Source: Bog-159 sp963843255
GTDB lineage: Bacteria > Acidobacteriota > Terriglobia > Bryobacterales > Bryobacteraceae
Length of the DNA stretch: 64,000 nt
NCBI GenBank assembly: GCA_963843255.1
Contig: CAWJJQ010000001.1
Location: forward strand, 124,001-188,000
Direction: 5' to 3'
Positions 26,804-36,176 of the stretch are shown here, one piece after another. The translations under genes were made by a program, and so were the position numbers. Below the pieces are notes generated by a model. It saw nothing but the letters and a program-made list of their open reading frames with translations, was not told the DNA's origin and made no database searches. Positions within the stretch are counted from its first letter, which is position 1, and each line of letters starts with the position of its first letter.

Positions 26804-28366
26804 GTGCCGTCTGCCCAAAAATCGGTCCTCGAAACCCGCTGGGCTCTGTGGACCGCCGCCTTAATCTTTCCGCCGCTTGGCCTGGTCCTCTGGTGGATGC
26901 GCAAAGGCGTCCGGGTGCTTCCGCGCATGGCCGGCACATTGGGAATCTGCGCCCTCGCGGTCATCGAGCTGTTTGCCGTGTATGGCATGCGCCTGAAATG
27001 GGATGGCTCGCTCAAGGTGTACGGCGTCACCTTCGCACGGCGCGGCCGGCAGGAAGCGCTCCTCGAAGCCAGCCGCGCCCGCCAGCGCATCCAGCCTCCC
27101 GCACCTCAGCCCGTGGCCGCTCCGGTTGCGCTCCCGGCCGCGCCGCCACCAACCGCCGCACCGGTCCGGCCCTCCTACTGGACCGATTTTCGCGGCCCAA
27201 ACCGTGCCGGTGTCTACGCCGAAACTGAAATCGACACCAACTGGCCCGCATCCGGGCTGCCGCGCCTCTGGAAGCAGCCCATCGGCGGCGGATACGCATC
27301 CTTCACCGTCGGCGACGGCCGCGCCTATACCATCGAGCAGCGCCGCGATCGCGAAGCCATCACCGCCTACGACCCCACATCCGGCCGCGAGTTGTGGGCC
27401 TTCACTTACCCCGCGCTCTTCGACGAGATCATGGGCGGCGCCGGTCCGCGCGCCACCCCGGTCTACCGCGACGGCCTCGTTTATTCGCTGGGCGCCAACG
27501 GCGATTTGTATTGCCTCTCCGCCAAAACCGGCAAGCCGAAGTGGTCGAAAAACATCCTGTCCGACAACGGCGCAGAGAATGCGCGTTGGGCCATGGCCGC
27601 TTCCCCCCTGATCGTGGACCGGATGCTGATCGTCACGCCCGGCGGCTCCGCGGGCAAAAGCATCGTGGCATACGACCGCTTCTCCGGCGCGCCTCTATGG
27701 CAATCGTTGAACGATCCTGTGGCGTATACCTCGCCCATCCTGGCCACGCTCGCCGGCCGGCCCCAGATCGTCTGGATCAGCGGGCAGCGTGCCGTTGGCC
27801 TGGCCCCCGAGAATGGCCGGTTGCTCTGGGAATACCCGTTCCCCGCGCAAATGGATATGAACTGCTCGCAGCCCGTGATAGTCGACGAGTCCGACGTGCT
27901 GCTCTCGTCCAGCCCCGGCCCCGGCGCCGCGCTGCTCGAGATCTCGAAAACCGGAGACACCTTCGCCGCGCGCGCCGTGTGGCACAACAACCGCATGAAG
28001 AATAAGTTCAACTCATCGGTTCTCTATCAGGGCTATATCTACGGGTTCGATGACGCCATCCTGGCCTGCATCGACGCCAGGACCGGCGAACTGAAGTGGA
28101 AGGGCGGCCGCTACGGATATGGCCAACTGTTGCTGGCGGGCGGCTACCTGATTGTCACTACCGAGCAGGGCGACGTCGTGCTCGTACGCGCCACGCCTGA
28201 AAGCCATCAGGAATTGGCCCGCTTCTCCGCCGTTGAAGGCCGCACCTGGAACATTCCGGCCATCGACAACGGTCTCCTGCTGGTGCGCAACACGACCGAA
28301 ATGGCCTGCTTCCGTGTGGGGCTGGTCCGCGACCTGCAACGGCCTCTCAAGCCGCCTTCTCACTAA
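26804..28366 (+). CDS. Membrane-anchored PQQ-like beta-propeller protein
   Basis: 520 aa from a GTG. Two N-terminal membrane helices (TAALIFPPLGLVLWWM and MAGTLGICALAVIELFAVYG), a Pro/Ala-rich linker (~95-125), then a propeller with repeats: AYDPTSGRELWAF, YCLSAKTGKPKWSK, AYDRFSGAPLWQS, GLAPENGRLLWEYPF and ACIDARTGELKWKG. These are PQQ/BamB-type blades; DFRGPNRAGVYAE is often seen at the start of such domains. No cofactor or catalytic site identified. A scaffold or quinoprotein-like role is possible. Confidence 0.8.
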   Translation: MPSAQKSVLETRWALWTAALIFPPLGLVLWWMRKGVRVLPRMAGTLGICALAVIELFAVYGMRLKWDGSLKVYGVTFARRGRQEALLEASRARQRIQPPAPQPVAAPVALPAAPPPTAAPVRPSYWTDFRGPNRAGVYAETEIDTNWPASGLPRLWKQPIGGGYASFTVGDGRAYTIEQRRDREAITAYDPTSGRELWAFTYPALFDEIMGGAGPRATPVYRDGLVYSLGANGDLYCLSAKTGKPKWSKNILSDNGAENARWAMAASPLIVDRMLIVTPGGSAGKSIVAYDRFSGAPLWQSLNDPVAYTSPILATLAGRPQIVWISGQRAVGLAPENGRLLWEYPFPAQMDMNCSQPVIVDESDVLLSSSPGPGAALLEISKTGDTFAARAVWHNNRMKNKFNSSVLYQGYIYGFDDAILACIDARTGELKWKGGRYGYGQLLLAGGYLIVTTEQGDVVLVRATPESHQELARFSAVEGRTWNIPAIDNGLLLVRNTTEMACFRVGLVRDLQRPLKPPSH

Positions 28367-28375
28367 TCGTCCAGC

Positions 28376-29374
28376 CTAGAATCCGCCTCGCGGCCGGTAG
28401 CCCGGGCGCGACCGGACCCGGTACTTCTTCCCCACGTCTGACACAATCTCTACGGCAATTTTCCGGAAGCCGTCGTTGGGGTTGGGCTGCGGGTAATAAG
28501 TTACGGTATACGAGTTGCCTAAATCCTCGCGAATCGATTCGAACGCCTCCACCTGTTTCTGCCAGGTCTTGGCCCAATAAGCCTTGCCGCCCGTGCGCGT
28601 GGCGATGCGCCGGAACACGCTGCTCGAAATCGGATCCTTATTCACCTCGTTGGTCGAGATCACATAAATCGGGATGCCTTCGTCCTCGGCCACCGCGCGC
28701 ACATCGTCCGGCGCCACCATGCTGGCGTTGTCCGGACCGTTCGAAAACACGATCACCACCTTGCGTCCCGGCACCCGCGCCGCATCCCGCAGGGTCAGCA
28801 GCAGGGCATTGTAAAGCGCCGTATCGTCGCCCGCCACGCTCTTGCGCAGCCCGCCGATGGCATCGCCGCGATCCCGCGTCAGCACCGCCGCGCGCGACAG
28901 GTTCCGGCTGAACGTGTATACCGCCACCGAATCGGCGCGATCCAGCCCGCGCACGAAATCGGCGATAGCATCCTCCGCGTAGACGAAGCCGCGGTACATG
29001 AAGTTGCTCGTGTCGAAGAGCACAAACACGTTGGTGCCTACGAACGCGTCGCTGTGCAGGTCGATCCCCGGATTTCCGGGCGCCTCCGCCGGTTCGCCCG
29101 CCACCAGCGCGCGCGTGGTGCCATCCGGCAGCACCTGCATAGGAGGCTTGGTGCCTTCCGCGAAGGTGGCCATCTTCTGCACGATGCCGTCTTCGTAAAT
29201 CTTGAAGTCGGTGTTCTTCAGGCCATTGATGTAGCGGTTGTGGCTGTCGGTCACGGTGAAACTCAGCACCACCATGTCCACCTTCACGCGGAAGACCGGG
29301 TGTTGCGAATCCTGCGCCCGGATCAGCCCCGCTCCTGCAACTCCTAGAAATCCCCGTCGAGATATCAGACTCAT
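28376..29374 (-). CDS. VWFA-related protein with Tat-type signal
   Basis: 332 aa. N-terminus SLISRRGFLGVAGAGLIRAQ fits a twin-arginine (S-R-R-x-F-L) export signal. VKVDMVVLSFTVTDSHNRYI, FKIYEDGIVQKMATF, VFVLFDTSNFM (metal site D-T-S-N), RKVVIVFSNGPDNAS and a C-terminal SYTVTYYPQPNPNDGFRKIA. Third member of the VWFA-related set here. Convergent with the propeller gene. Confidence 0.85.
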   Translation of the reverse strand: MSLISRRGFLGVAGAGLIRAQDSQHPVFRVKVDMVVLSFTVTDSHNRYINGLKNTDFKIYEDGIVQKMATFAEGTKPPMQVLPDGTTRALVAGEPAEAPGNPGIDLHSDAFVGTNVFVLFDTSNFMYRGFVYAEDAIADFVRGLDRADSVAVYTFSRNLSRAAVLTRDRGDAIGGLRKSVAGDDTALYNALLLTLRDAARVPGRKVVIVFSNGPDNASMVAPDDVRAVAEDEGIPIYVISTNEVNKDPISSSVFRRIATRTGGKAYWAKTWQKQVEAFESIREDLGNSYTVTYYPQPNPNDGFRKIAVEIVSDVGKKYRVRSRPGYRPRGGF

Positions 29375-29407
29375 GAGTTCACCTGAATATTTAGGAACGC
29401 CGTCCCC

Positions 29408-32400
29408 TTACGGCCTTGCCTCGCTTCTTTGTTCCGCCATCAACTGCGGCCGCGACTTGGCCAACACGTCGTCGCCCACCAGGCGCAGAGAGTGCAGCAG
29501 TGCCGGCCAGTCCTCCAGGTGCGACGCGAAAATATGCTGCACCAGCATTTCGGTCCATTCCGGAATGCGCACGTTGAGTTGCGACGGACGCAGGTACGTT
29601 TCATCCGCGATCTCCGCCCAGTACAACGTGTTCGATTCCCAGCTCTCCGCCAGAATGCGGCTGGAATATCCCATCAACGTCGGAAAAGTACGCAGGTGAA
29701 GCAGTTCCGGCCGGTAGGAATTCGCCAGCGTCGGCTTGGGCGTGCCGAATGCCGCCGAGATCGCCCGGTAGTTGATCTGCTGCGGCGATTCCTTCGCCAT
29801 GCGCCGGATCTCCGCCAGCAGCGGCGAAGGCGCGCTTTGCGGATTCTCTTCCATCCGCGACGCCATTATGAACAGCTCCGCCGGCGTCACTTTGTTCAGC
29901 GCCGCCTGCACACTGCCGCCTTCCAGAAGAGTCTTCACCTGGCCCACTCGCGCCGGCGACGCCTGCGCGCTCAGTATTACCAAAGTCTGCTGCCGCAGTT
30001 CCGGATCGAGCGCCGATTCCGCCATCAACGATTCCCCGTAGCGCATGTGCAGCGCTACCCAGTGCACCTGCGAAGGCGTGACGTTCCACCAGCGCGGGAT
30101 CACCGCGCTCAACATCATTTGCGGCACCAGGTCGCCCCAGATCAGCGCCTGCGTCTGCTCCGGCACCAGGAAGTTCTGTTCCGCCTCCGCCAGCGCGTAC
30201 GGCAATCCCGCCAGCGACCCCACCAGCCGGCCGCCTCCGTTCGCCGGCCAGCCCGACCCGAATACCTCCGTCGAGCGCCACATGTGGTTCGCGCCTTGCA
30301 CGCCCAGAAAATCGTGGCAGCGCACGAACACCGGATTGGTATACAGAATCTGCGCCCCAGGTGGCGCGTAGTGTACGTAGTTGTAAGCTACCAGCGTGTC
30401 ACGCAGCAATGGCGTGAGCAGCCCGCGCAAATCGTGCGCCTTATCGCCCGTAGCCCTCTCCGCGGCCGCCCGCAAATTCAACTTGTGTTCCGCATCCACG
30501 TGCTTCTCGGTCCAATACCCGAACGCCAGCGCGTTCTTTTCCACCGCGGTCAACGACGCGCGCGCTTGGGGCACCTCCGCCAGGCGGGTGGTCACCCGGT
30601 TTATCAGCGCCGTGTTCAGCTTGCCGCCGCGGGTCAGGCTGTCGAAATGGTTCCCCAGTTCCAGGATGTCGTCCAGCGACACCATGTGCTGCGCTTCCAG
30701 AATACGCACCATCTCCTGCACCATCTGCGTGTGCGATTCCGCGTCGCTCGGATCGGCCGCGCCCGCCAGCAGATCCACGATGCGCGCTTGCGGCTGACTG
30801 TCCGGCTTCGAATCCGTGGCCGCCAGCAGCAACTTCACCCCGTCGCGCCCGGCATCGAACAGCGTACGGTCGTCGCGTACGCCGGCGAATGGCGTCAGCA
30901 GGCTGGCGAAGGTGTCGTCTGCCTTCGCCGCAGACAGGCTACCCTCCCGCGAAAAGATCTGCCACAGGCCCACCAGCGACTGCATGATTCCCAGCGTGTC
31001 CGCGCGCAGCAGGGGCTCCCTGATGCGGCCCACCGCTTCCGCCGCATCCATGAACTGCGCAATCGACTTGTCGCTGATGGTGGCGGCGTCGTTGAAGATC
31101 GCGTACTGGCTGCCATACAGATGATAGCTGCGGACCAGCAGATCCACCGTCTCCGGGGTGAGCGGTTTCGTCCGGTAACGATCCAGATCGCTTAGCGCCA
31201 GGAAGATCTTCAGCGGCTCATTCTCGACAGCCTTGCGGCTCAGTCCGAAAAGCGCTTCCAGCACGTCGTCCGGCTCTTTCCAGCTGCCCGCCGCGCGCGT
31301 CAGTTTGGCGTCGTACTTGCCCTGCTGATGGCTCGCGAACAGGTCTTTCCACACTTGCAGGTTTCCCGGGACGTGCAGGTGCCCGTTCGGCTCGATCCAC
31401 AGCCGCGTGGTCAACAGCATCATGTCCGCGTTTGCCCGGAATACCGGCCGCGCCGGCCCCGGACTCGTCACCTTCCCGCGGATTGCCTGGTAAAAGCGTT
31501 GCATCCTCGCCGGTTCGGTTAAATAGTCGTGCAGTGGACCGTTGATTCGCGCCAGCGCATCGAAGTAACTGGCCAGCCAGCCGTCATCCTTCGCTAACAG
31601 CTTTTCGAAGAACCCGGCTCCCTGATCCGGGGAACCTCCAGACAGCTCCGTCCACGCCGTCACCGTCCGCGGCGCACCGGGAACCACTGCTTTACCGTCG
31701 CGCACCTCGAACATCCCGCCGAAGAAATCCAGCACATGCGCGTACGCCTTCAACCGCGGCGACGGGATGTTTTTGCGGAATTCCTCGGCCGTGTTATGGT
31801 CCAGCTTCGACATTCCCAAATACAGCCGGCACAGCGCCGGATCGGACAGAAACACGTCGATGAAATTGCTCGTCTCTTTCTCTTTGGCGGAGAGCCAGTA
31901 ATCCGACTCGAACAGCACCGGAACTCGCGCCGGCTGATAGTCGTAGGTGAACGGACGGTTGGTGCGCAGCGCCTGTTCGAGTGCCGGGATGGGGAAGCCC
32001 GAATCCGTGGTCAGAAACGCGCGCGTGGCGTTCACCGTTTCCAGCACCACCTCGCTGCCGCACCCGCCGCGCATGCGGAAGCCCAGAATGCGCAGCAGGT
32101 CGCCCGCCACCGGTGAATCGCAGTTCTCGATCTTGATGGCCTTGCCGGTTCCCGCCAGCTTTTCCAGTTCCCGCGCCTGCGAGAGATAGCGGTGCACCAG
32201 TTTCAGGTACTCGGTCTGTTCCAGGGCTTCGTTGCTGTGCGTGGCCTGAAAGCCGTTGGTTACCACGTTGCGGGCCAGCGACGGCAGAATATCGTCGGGT
32301 TGCGATTCGCCCGAGATCGCCGCCATGCGGCTGAATGAGCTGAGCGGTCCGGGTATCTCTATATATTGGCGGCCGGCCTCGTCCGCGGCGGGCGGCTCGG

Positions 32401-32788
32401 CCGAGATGTTGCCGGTCCCGCCGGCATCGTGGTAAATCGCCACGTATCGCGCCGCTCCCGCCCGGTCGCCTGACAGCAGCGATAGCTCCACCAGACGTCG
32501 AGCTACCACCGCCCGCAGCGTCTTGTGCGTGGGACCGTTCAGACCCGCCAGCAGCTTCTCATATGCATCTTTCACGCCCGGATCCGCGTAGCGGTCCAGG
32601 AATTCCGCATACTCCGTGAGCGCCACGATGTCGTGCGGGTTGCTTTGCGCGGCATGCGCCAGGAGCGTGCGCGCCCCCAGGCCATCGCCGGATTCTTCCA
32701 TTTGACGGGCGTGCTCCAGGTTCTGACTACCCTGGACCACCGGAATAAGACCAACAATAAGGAGAACTGCAAACCAGGAGGACTTCAT
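29408..32788 (-). CDS. Large secreted protein of unknown function (1126 aa)
   Basis: Signal peptide MKSSWFAVLLIVGLIPVVQG. Residues ~20-100 resemble TPR repeats (LEHARQMEESGDGLGARTLL, NPHDIVALTEYAEFLDRY). The remaining ~1000 residues are mostly helical and carry no motif I know, apart from a middle section rich in Asp/Leu. The TonB or transport type is not indicated. Codon use matches the neighbours. It lies 34 bases downstream of nothing in its own strand, so its transcript may continue into the VWFA gene at 29374. Family unknown. Confidence 0.7.
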   Translation of the reverse strand: MKSSWFAVLLIVGLIPVVQGSQNLEHARQMEESGDGLGARTLLAHAAQSNPHDIVALTEYAEFLDRYADPGVKDAYEKLLAGLNGPTHKTLRAVVARRLVELSLLSGDRAGAARYVAIYHDAGGTGNISAEPPAADEAGRQYIEIPGPLSSFSRMAAISGESQPDDILPSLARNVVTNGFQATHSNEALEQTEYLKLVHRYLSQARELEKLAGTGKAIKIENCDSPVAGDLLRILGFRMRGGCGSEVVLETVNATRAFLTTDSGFPIPALEQALRTNRPFTYDYQPARVPVLFESDYWLSAKEKETSNFIDVFLSDPALCRLYLGMSKLDHNTAEEFRKNIPSPRLKAYAHVLDFFGGMFEVRDGKAVVPGAPRTVTAWTELSGGSPDQGAGFFEKLLAKDDGWLASYFDALARINGPLHDYLTEPARMQRFYQAIRGKVTSPGPARPVFRANADMMLLTTRLWIEPNGHLHVPGNLQVWKDLFASHQQGKYDAKLTRAAGSWKEPDDVLEALFGLSRKAVENEPLKIFLALSDLDRYRTKPLTPETVDLLVRSYHLYGSQYAIFNDAATISDKSIAQFMDAAEAVGRIREPLLRADTLGIMQSLVGLWQIFSREGSLSAAKADDTFASLLTPFAGVRDDRTLFDAGRDGVKLLLAATDSKPDSQPQARIVDLLAGAADPSDAESHTQMVQEMVRILEAQHMVSLDDILELGNHFDSLTRGGKLNTALINRVTTRLAEVPQARASLTAVEKNALAFGYWTEKHVDAEHKLNLRAAAERATGDKAHDLRGLLTPLLRDTLVAYNYVHYAPPGAQILYTNPVFVRCHDFLGVQGANHMWRSTEVFGSGWPANGGGRLVGSLAGLPYALAEAEQNFLVPEQTQALIWGDLVPQMMLSAVIPRWWNVTPSQVHWVALHMRYGESLMAESALDPELRQQTLVILSAQASPARVGQVKTLLEGGSVQAALNKVTPAELFIMASRMEENPQSAPSPLLAEIRRMAKESPQQINYRAISAAFGTPKPTLANSYRPELLHLRTFPTLMGYSSRILAESWESNTLYWAEIADETYLRPSQLNVRIPEWTEMLVQHIFASHLEDWPALLHSLRLVGDDVLAKSRPQLMAEQRSEARP

Positions 32789-32880
32789 GATGGTTCCCGT
32801 ATTCTTTGGTCATCCACTTTATCATGTCCAGTGCACATCTGCAGTGATAAACATGTAAAGTGCGCGCCATTTACAGGAGA

Positions 32881-32916
32881 GGGCAGGCTCAAAGCCTGCG
32901 GAGGCCTCTAAGGCCG
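32881..32916. repeat. REP-like double hairpin, copy 3
   Basis: GCAGGC-TCAAA-GCCTGC followed by GGCCTCTAAGGCC. Same two-hairpin layout as the copies at 3349 and 19792. It lies between the start of the 1126-aa gene and the end of the transpeptidase gene. Confidence 0.55.
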
Positions 32917-32946
32917 ACTATTTTGTTTGTGTGGCCGCAGGGCCGA

Positions 32947-34131
32947 CTACTTGCAGCAGATCTGTGTGGAAACCAACGTAGCCGGAGTAATCGCATGATC
33001 GCTGGCAAAATACTTCTGCTCAGCCAGCCGGCGGTAAACATCCCCCGCCACACCCGCGGCCAGCGGTCCGATCGCCGGACGCCCGCCGGTCAACAGGACG
33101 ACAACTACCAGCTTATTCTTCCCGGCATCGTTGAACGACCCGAACCATCCCAGGTGGGTGTGGCTGTCGGTGCAGGTGCCCGTCTTACCAGCGATCGGCT
33201 CATCCTGTTGCGCCCGGTGTGCCGTGCCGTATTCGACGGCGGCCAGCATGCCCGGCTTCAACTCCGGAATCAGGTTCTTGATGTCGAGCTGCCGCTTCAC
33301 CCGCGGCACAAACTGCGCGATCTCTCCCGGCGTGCGCGGGTATTGCAGATAGTACAGCGTGCCGCCGTTGGCCAGCGCTGACATCAGCGCGGCCAGTTGC
33401 AGGGGCGTCTGCGAAATCTCTTCGCCGAAGCTCGAGAGCATCCCTACCCCGCCATTGGCGGGAGGTTCCGACGGAAACCGCCCGGCGCTCTCACCAGGAA
33501 TATTCAGACCGGCCTGCTCACCGTACCCGAACAGATGCGCGTAATAGCTGACCTTGTCGAACCCCAGCTTGCCGCCCAGCGTCGCGAAATAGTAATTGTT
33601 AGAGTGCGCCAGCGCCTGCGTCAGATTGTAGCCGCCGTGCCGGAAGAGTTTCCCGTCGCTGCCCACGGCTTTCTCGCTCAGCGCCGCCAGTGCTACCGAG
33701 ACCTTGATCGTCGAGCAGGGCTGGAAGCCGCTCCCTAGCGCCAGCTTCTGGTTGACCATCGTCAGGATACGCCCTGTATTGGGATCGACTGCCACTACCG
33801 AGCCGTTGTACGCCCCCAGCGCCTCTACCGCCGACCGCCGCACCTCCAGGTCTTCGCCATCCACGCTGTCTCCTACCGTTGAATCGGCATAAGTCGGTTC
33901 CGTCCAAGGGCCGCCCCGGACCACCGGCCCGTTGGGCGTATACGAAGCGCGACGCACCAGCGCGGTATGCTGCGCCACCGCGTGAGGCGCGGCGACCGCA
34001 TGACGTACCGTGCGTTTATGCTTGTGGCGGACCGGCGTAGGCGCCGTGGCGGCCAATGCAAAGCTCGATAACAGGAAAAAGATAAAGGAAAAATATAGGA
34101 AATAGGGCAGGGTACGTCGCGACTTCTTCAT
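32947..34131 (-). CDS. Penicillin-binding protein transpeptidase (class B/D-like)
   Basis: 394 aa. Signal anchor YFLYFSFIFFLLSSFALA, a His/Arg-rich linker, then a transpeptidase domain with the three motifs: S-x-x-K in PCSTIKVSVALAAL (~140), S-N-N in ALAHSNNYYFATLGG (~180) and K-T-G in EPIAGKTGTCTDS (~314). No PBP dimerisation domain is seen and the protein is short, so it may be a D,D-transpeptidase relative or a class D beta-lactamase-like protein. A TTGACG...CACAAT promoter-like pair lies upstream (about 34249-34278). Confidence 0.85.
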   Translation of the reverse strand: MKKSRRTLPYFLYFSFIFFLLSSFALAATAPTPVRHKHKRTVRHAVAAPHAVAQHTALVRRASYTPNGPVVRGGPWTEPTYADSTVGDSVDGEDLEVRRSAVEALGAYNGSVVAVDPNTGRILTMVNQKLALGSGFQPCSTIKVSVALAALSEKAVGSDGKLFRHGGYNLTQALAHSNNYYFATLGGKLGFDKVSYYAHLFGYGEQAGLNIPGESAGRFPSEPPANGGVGMLSSFGEEISQTPLQLAALMSALANGGTLYYLQYPRTPGEIAQFVPRVKRQLDIKNLIPELKPGMLAAVEYGTAHRAQQDEPIAGKTGTCTDSHTHLGWFGSFNDAGKNKLVVVVLLTGGRPAIGPLAAGVAGDVYRRLAEQKYFASDHAITPATLVSTQICCK

Positions 34132-34311
34132 AATCCGGACACCCGAGCGCTCAGGCGTGAAACCTGTGGTTCGCCAGAACCTCTCCCGCCCTCGCGAACA
34201 GGAGCCAAACTGATACAGAACCTCCGGCCGGAGCAGCCGGACACCTTAATTGTGCACATTCGGCCCGGTTTGCGTCAAGTATTCGCAAATTAATTATTGT
34301 TCTCAGCCTTT

Positions 34312-35061
34312 TTAGGCCGCCGTCCAGCCCCCGTCGATGGTCATCACCGAACCATTTACGAATTCCGCCTCCGGTGAACAAAGGTACAGAACCAGGTGCG
34401 CAATCTCTTCGGGCCGCCCGAGCCTACCCACAGGCTGCCGCTGGTTTAATTCCGCACGTACCTTTTCTTTTTCATGTTTATGATATTTTTCCAGATATCC
34501 TTCGACGAAAGGGGTGTCCACCGTGCCCGGACAAACGCAGTTCACGCGGATCTCGGTCGGGTATTCCACCGCGAGCTGCCGCGTCATGGCGATCACTGCC
34601 CCCTTTGTGGCGCAATATGCGAACCGTTTCTTCACCCCCACCATCCCCGCCACCGACCCGATATTCACCATCGACCCGTGCGACGCCCGCAGCAGCGGCA
34701 TGGCCGCCCGCGTCACCAGAAACATGCCCGTCACGTTCACCCGGAGGAGCCGCTCGAAATCCGCCAGTTCGGTCTGCTCCACGCCCCCCACCAGGCCAAT
34801 TCCGGCATTGTTCACCAGGATATCCAGTCCCGCCAAGCCCGCGAACGCCCCCTGGACCGCCGCTTCGTCGGTAATATCAAGTATGAGGATTCCGGCGCCA
34901 CCGAGCTCCCGCGACAGGGCTGCCGCGCCATCCGGATCGATATCGGCAATCGTCACCTGGGCTCCCGCGCCCGCGAGCGCGCGGCAAGTGGCTGCGCCGA
35001 TGCCGCTGGCGCCGCCGGTAACCAGGGCTCTACGCCCGTCCAAACGAAAAGGAACATGCAT
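34312..35061 (-). CDS. Short-chain dehydrogenase/reductase
   Basis: 249 aa. TGGASGIGAATCRAL (~16), VTIADIDPDG (acidic residue, NAD preference), LVNNAGIGLV (~84), Ser in NIGSVAGMVG (~134) and YCATKGAVIAMTRQ (Tyr/Lys ~147), ending FVNGSVMTIDGGWTAA. Classical SDR of the 3-oxoacyl-reductase/glucose-dehydrogenase type. Its ATG at 35061 interlocks with the start of the divergent DNA glycosylase gene. Confidence 0.9.
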   Translation of the reverse strand: MHVPFRLDGRRALVTGGASGIGAATCRALAGAGAQVTIADIDPDGAAALSRELGGAGILILDITDEAAVQGAFAGLAGLDILVNNAGIGLVGGVEQTELADFERLLRVNVTGMFLVTRAAMPLLRASHGSMVNIGSVAGMVGVKKRFAYCATKGAVIAMTRQLAVEYPTEIRVNCVCPGTVDTPFVEGYLEKYHKHEKEKVRAELNQRQPVGRLGRPEEIAHLVLYLCSPEAEFVNGSVMTIDGGWTAA

Positions 35062-35766
35062 CGCTTGAATTCTAACGCCCTGCGCGTCTTACAGGATGAA
35101 GTAGTCGCCTGCCGCCTTTGTCCGCGCCTGGTCGCCCATCGCCAGGAAGTGGCCCGGGTCAAACGCCGCGCGTATCGCGATTGGGATTACTGGGGCCGTC
35201 CCGTGCCTTCCTTTGGCGATCCGCGCGCCCGGCTGCTGATCATCGGCCTGGCCCCTGGCGCCCACGGATCCAACCGCACCGGCCGCATGTTTACCGGCGA
35301 CGTCTCCGGCAACGTGCTGTACCGCGTGCTGTATCAGACCGGCTTCGCCAGCCGGCCGGAGAGCGTCTCGATCGACGATGGCCAGCGCCTGGCGGATGCC
35401 TATATCACCGCCATCGCCCATTGCGCGCCCCCGGGCAATAAGCCCACCCGTGAGGAGATCGCCAACTGCCTGCCCTATCTCGAACGTGAATTAGACCTGC
35501 TGCGCGACGTTAAGGTGATCGTCGCACTAGGCCGCCTGGCCTTCGACAATTACCTGGGGATCCTGCGGCGCCGCGGCCTCATTCGCAGCCGCGCGGCCTT
35601 CGTCTTCGGCCACGATTGCGTCTTCGAAACCGCTGCCGGCCAACCCCTGCTGATCAGCTCCTACCACCCCAGCCAGCAGAATACCTCTACGGGTAAGCTG
35701 ACCGAAGCAATGTTAGCCGCGGTCTTCCGCCACGCCGCCGCCATCCTGGCAAGCCAACCCGCCTGA
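35056..35766 (+). CDS. Uracil-DNA glycosylase, family 5 (UDGb-like)
   Basis: 236 aa. Iron-sulphur-type cysteines CRLC near residue 19, AHCAPPG and ANCLPYL. Motif GLAPGAHGSNRTGRMFTGD (~75) and C-terminal SSYHPSQQNTSTGKLTEAML (~200) match family 5 (UDGb), which excises uracil and other deaminated bases. The open frame reaches far upstream, but only antisense to the SDR gene, so ATG 35056 is chosen; AAAAGGA precedes it. Confidence 0.88.
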   Translation: MHRLNSNALRVLQDEVVACRLCPRLVAHRQEVARVKRRAYRDWDYWGRPVPSFGDPRARLLIIGLAPGAHGSNRTGRMFTGDVSGNVLYRVLYQTGFASRPESVSIDDGQRLADAYITAIAHCAPPGNKPTREEIANCLPYLERELDLLRDVKVIVALGRLAFDNYLGILRRRGLIRSRAAFVFGHDCVFETAAGQPLLISSYHPSQQNTSTGKLTEAMLAAVFRHAAAILASQPA

Positions 35767-35773
35767 CTTCGCC

Positions 35774-36013
35774 CTAGTGCCCGTGATCGCCGCCACCGCC
35801 TTGATCGCCGCCGCCTCCACCCCCACCATTCCCCGGCGAACCCGCTGCGGTCGCCAGGACCGTATTCGTCGAAGACCAGATCTGGCTGACGCTCGTTCCC
35901 GTGCCTAAGAACAAGGCGGCGCTGGTCAGCGCCACAAAAGCGATCAACAACGTGTATTCCACCAGGTCCTGTCCCACATCCTCCGAGAAAAAGATTCTAA
36001 ATATTCTCTTCAT
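35774..36013 (-). CDS. Flp/Fap-type IVb pilin with Gly/His-rich tail
   Basis: 79 aa from ATG 36013 (MKRIFRIFFSEDVG). Prepilin cleavage site G/QDLVEY (Glu5 and Tyr6 of the mature protein), then the hydrophobic helix TLLIAFVALTSAALFLG. The last ~22 residues are a Gly run with Asp and His (GNGGGGGGGDQGGGGDHGH), unusual for Flp pilins. No tad genes are near. Convergent with the glycosylase gene, 7 bases apart. An earlier start at 36076 adds 21 unlikely residues. Confidence 0.82.
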   Translation of the reverse strand: MKRIFRIFFSEDVGQDLVEYTLLIAFVALTSAALFLGTGTSVSQIWSSTNTVLATAAGSPGNGGGGGGGDQGGGGDHGH

Positions 36014-36067
36014 TCCCGTTCCTTGTCCGGCGCGACTGGCGCCGCTACGCCATCCTGGCAGGTCTTT

Positions 36068-36121
36068 GGTAACCACTTATATAGTGCATTTGGTTAACTC
36101 TGGTATACAGTACGGTTAACC
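36068..36121 (-). promoter_or_regulatory. Repeated GGTTAAC boxes at the pilin/hydrolase divergent region
   Basis: GGTAACC (36068-36074), GGTTAAC (36092-36098) and GGTTAACC (36114-36121) are spaced 22-24 bases, two helix turns, with TATATA (about 36078-36083) between the first two on the pilin side and GGTATACAG between the last two. Arrangement suggests a protein binding one helix face in the promoter of the pilin gene or of the divergent hydrolase gene. Inferred from spacing. Confidence 0.45.
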
Positions 36122-36176
36122 GGATGGCCCCCAAAACCGGCCAAAGGCCTCGGGCTGGCAATGTAAACTAGCGGAA

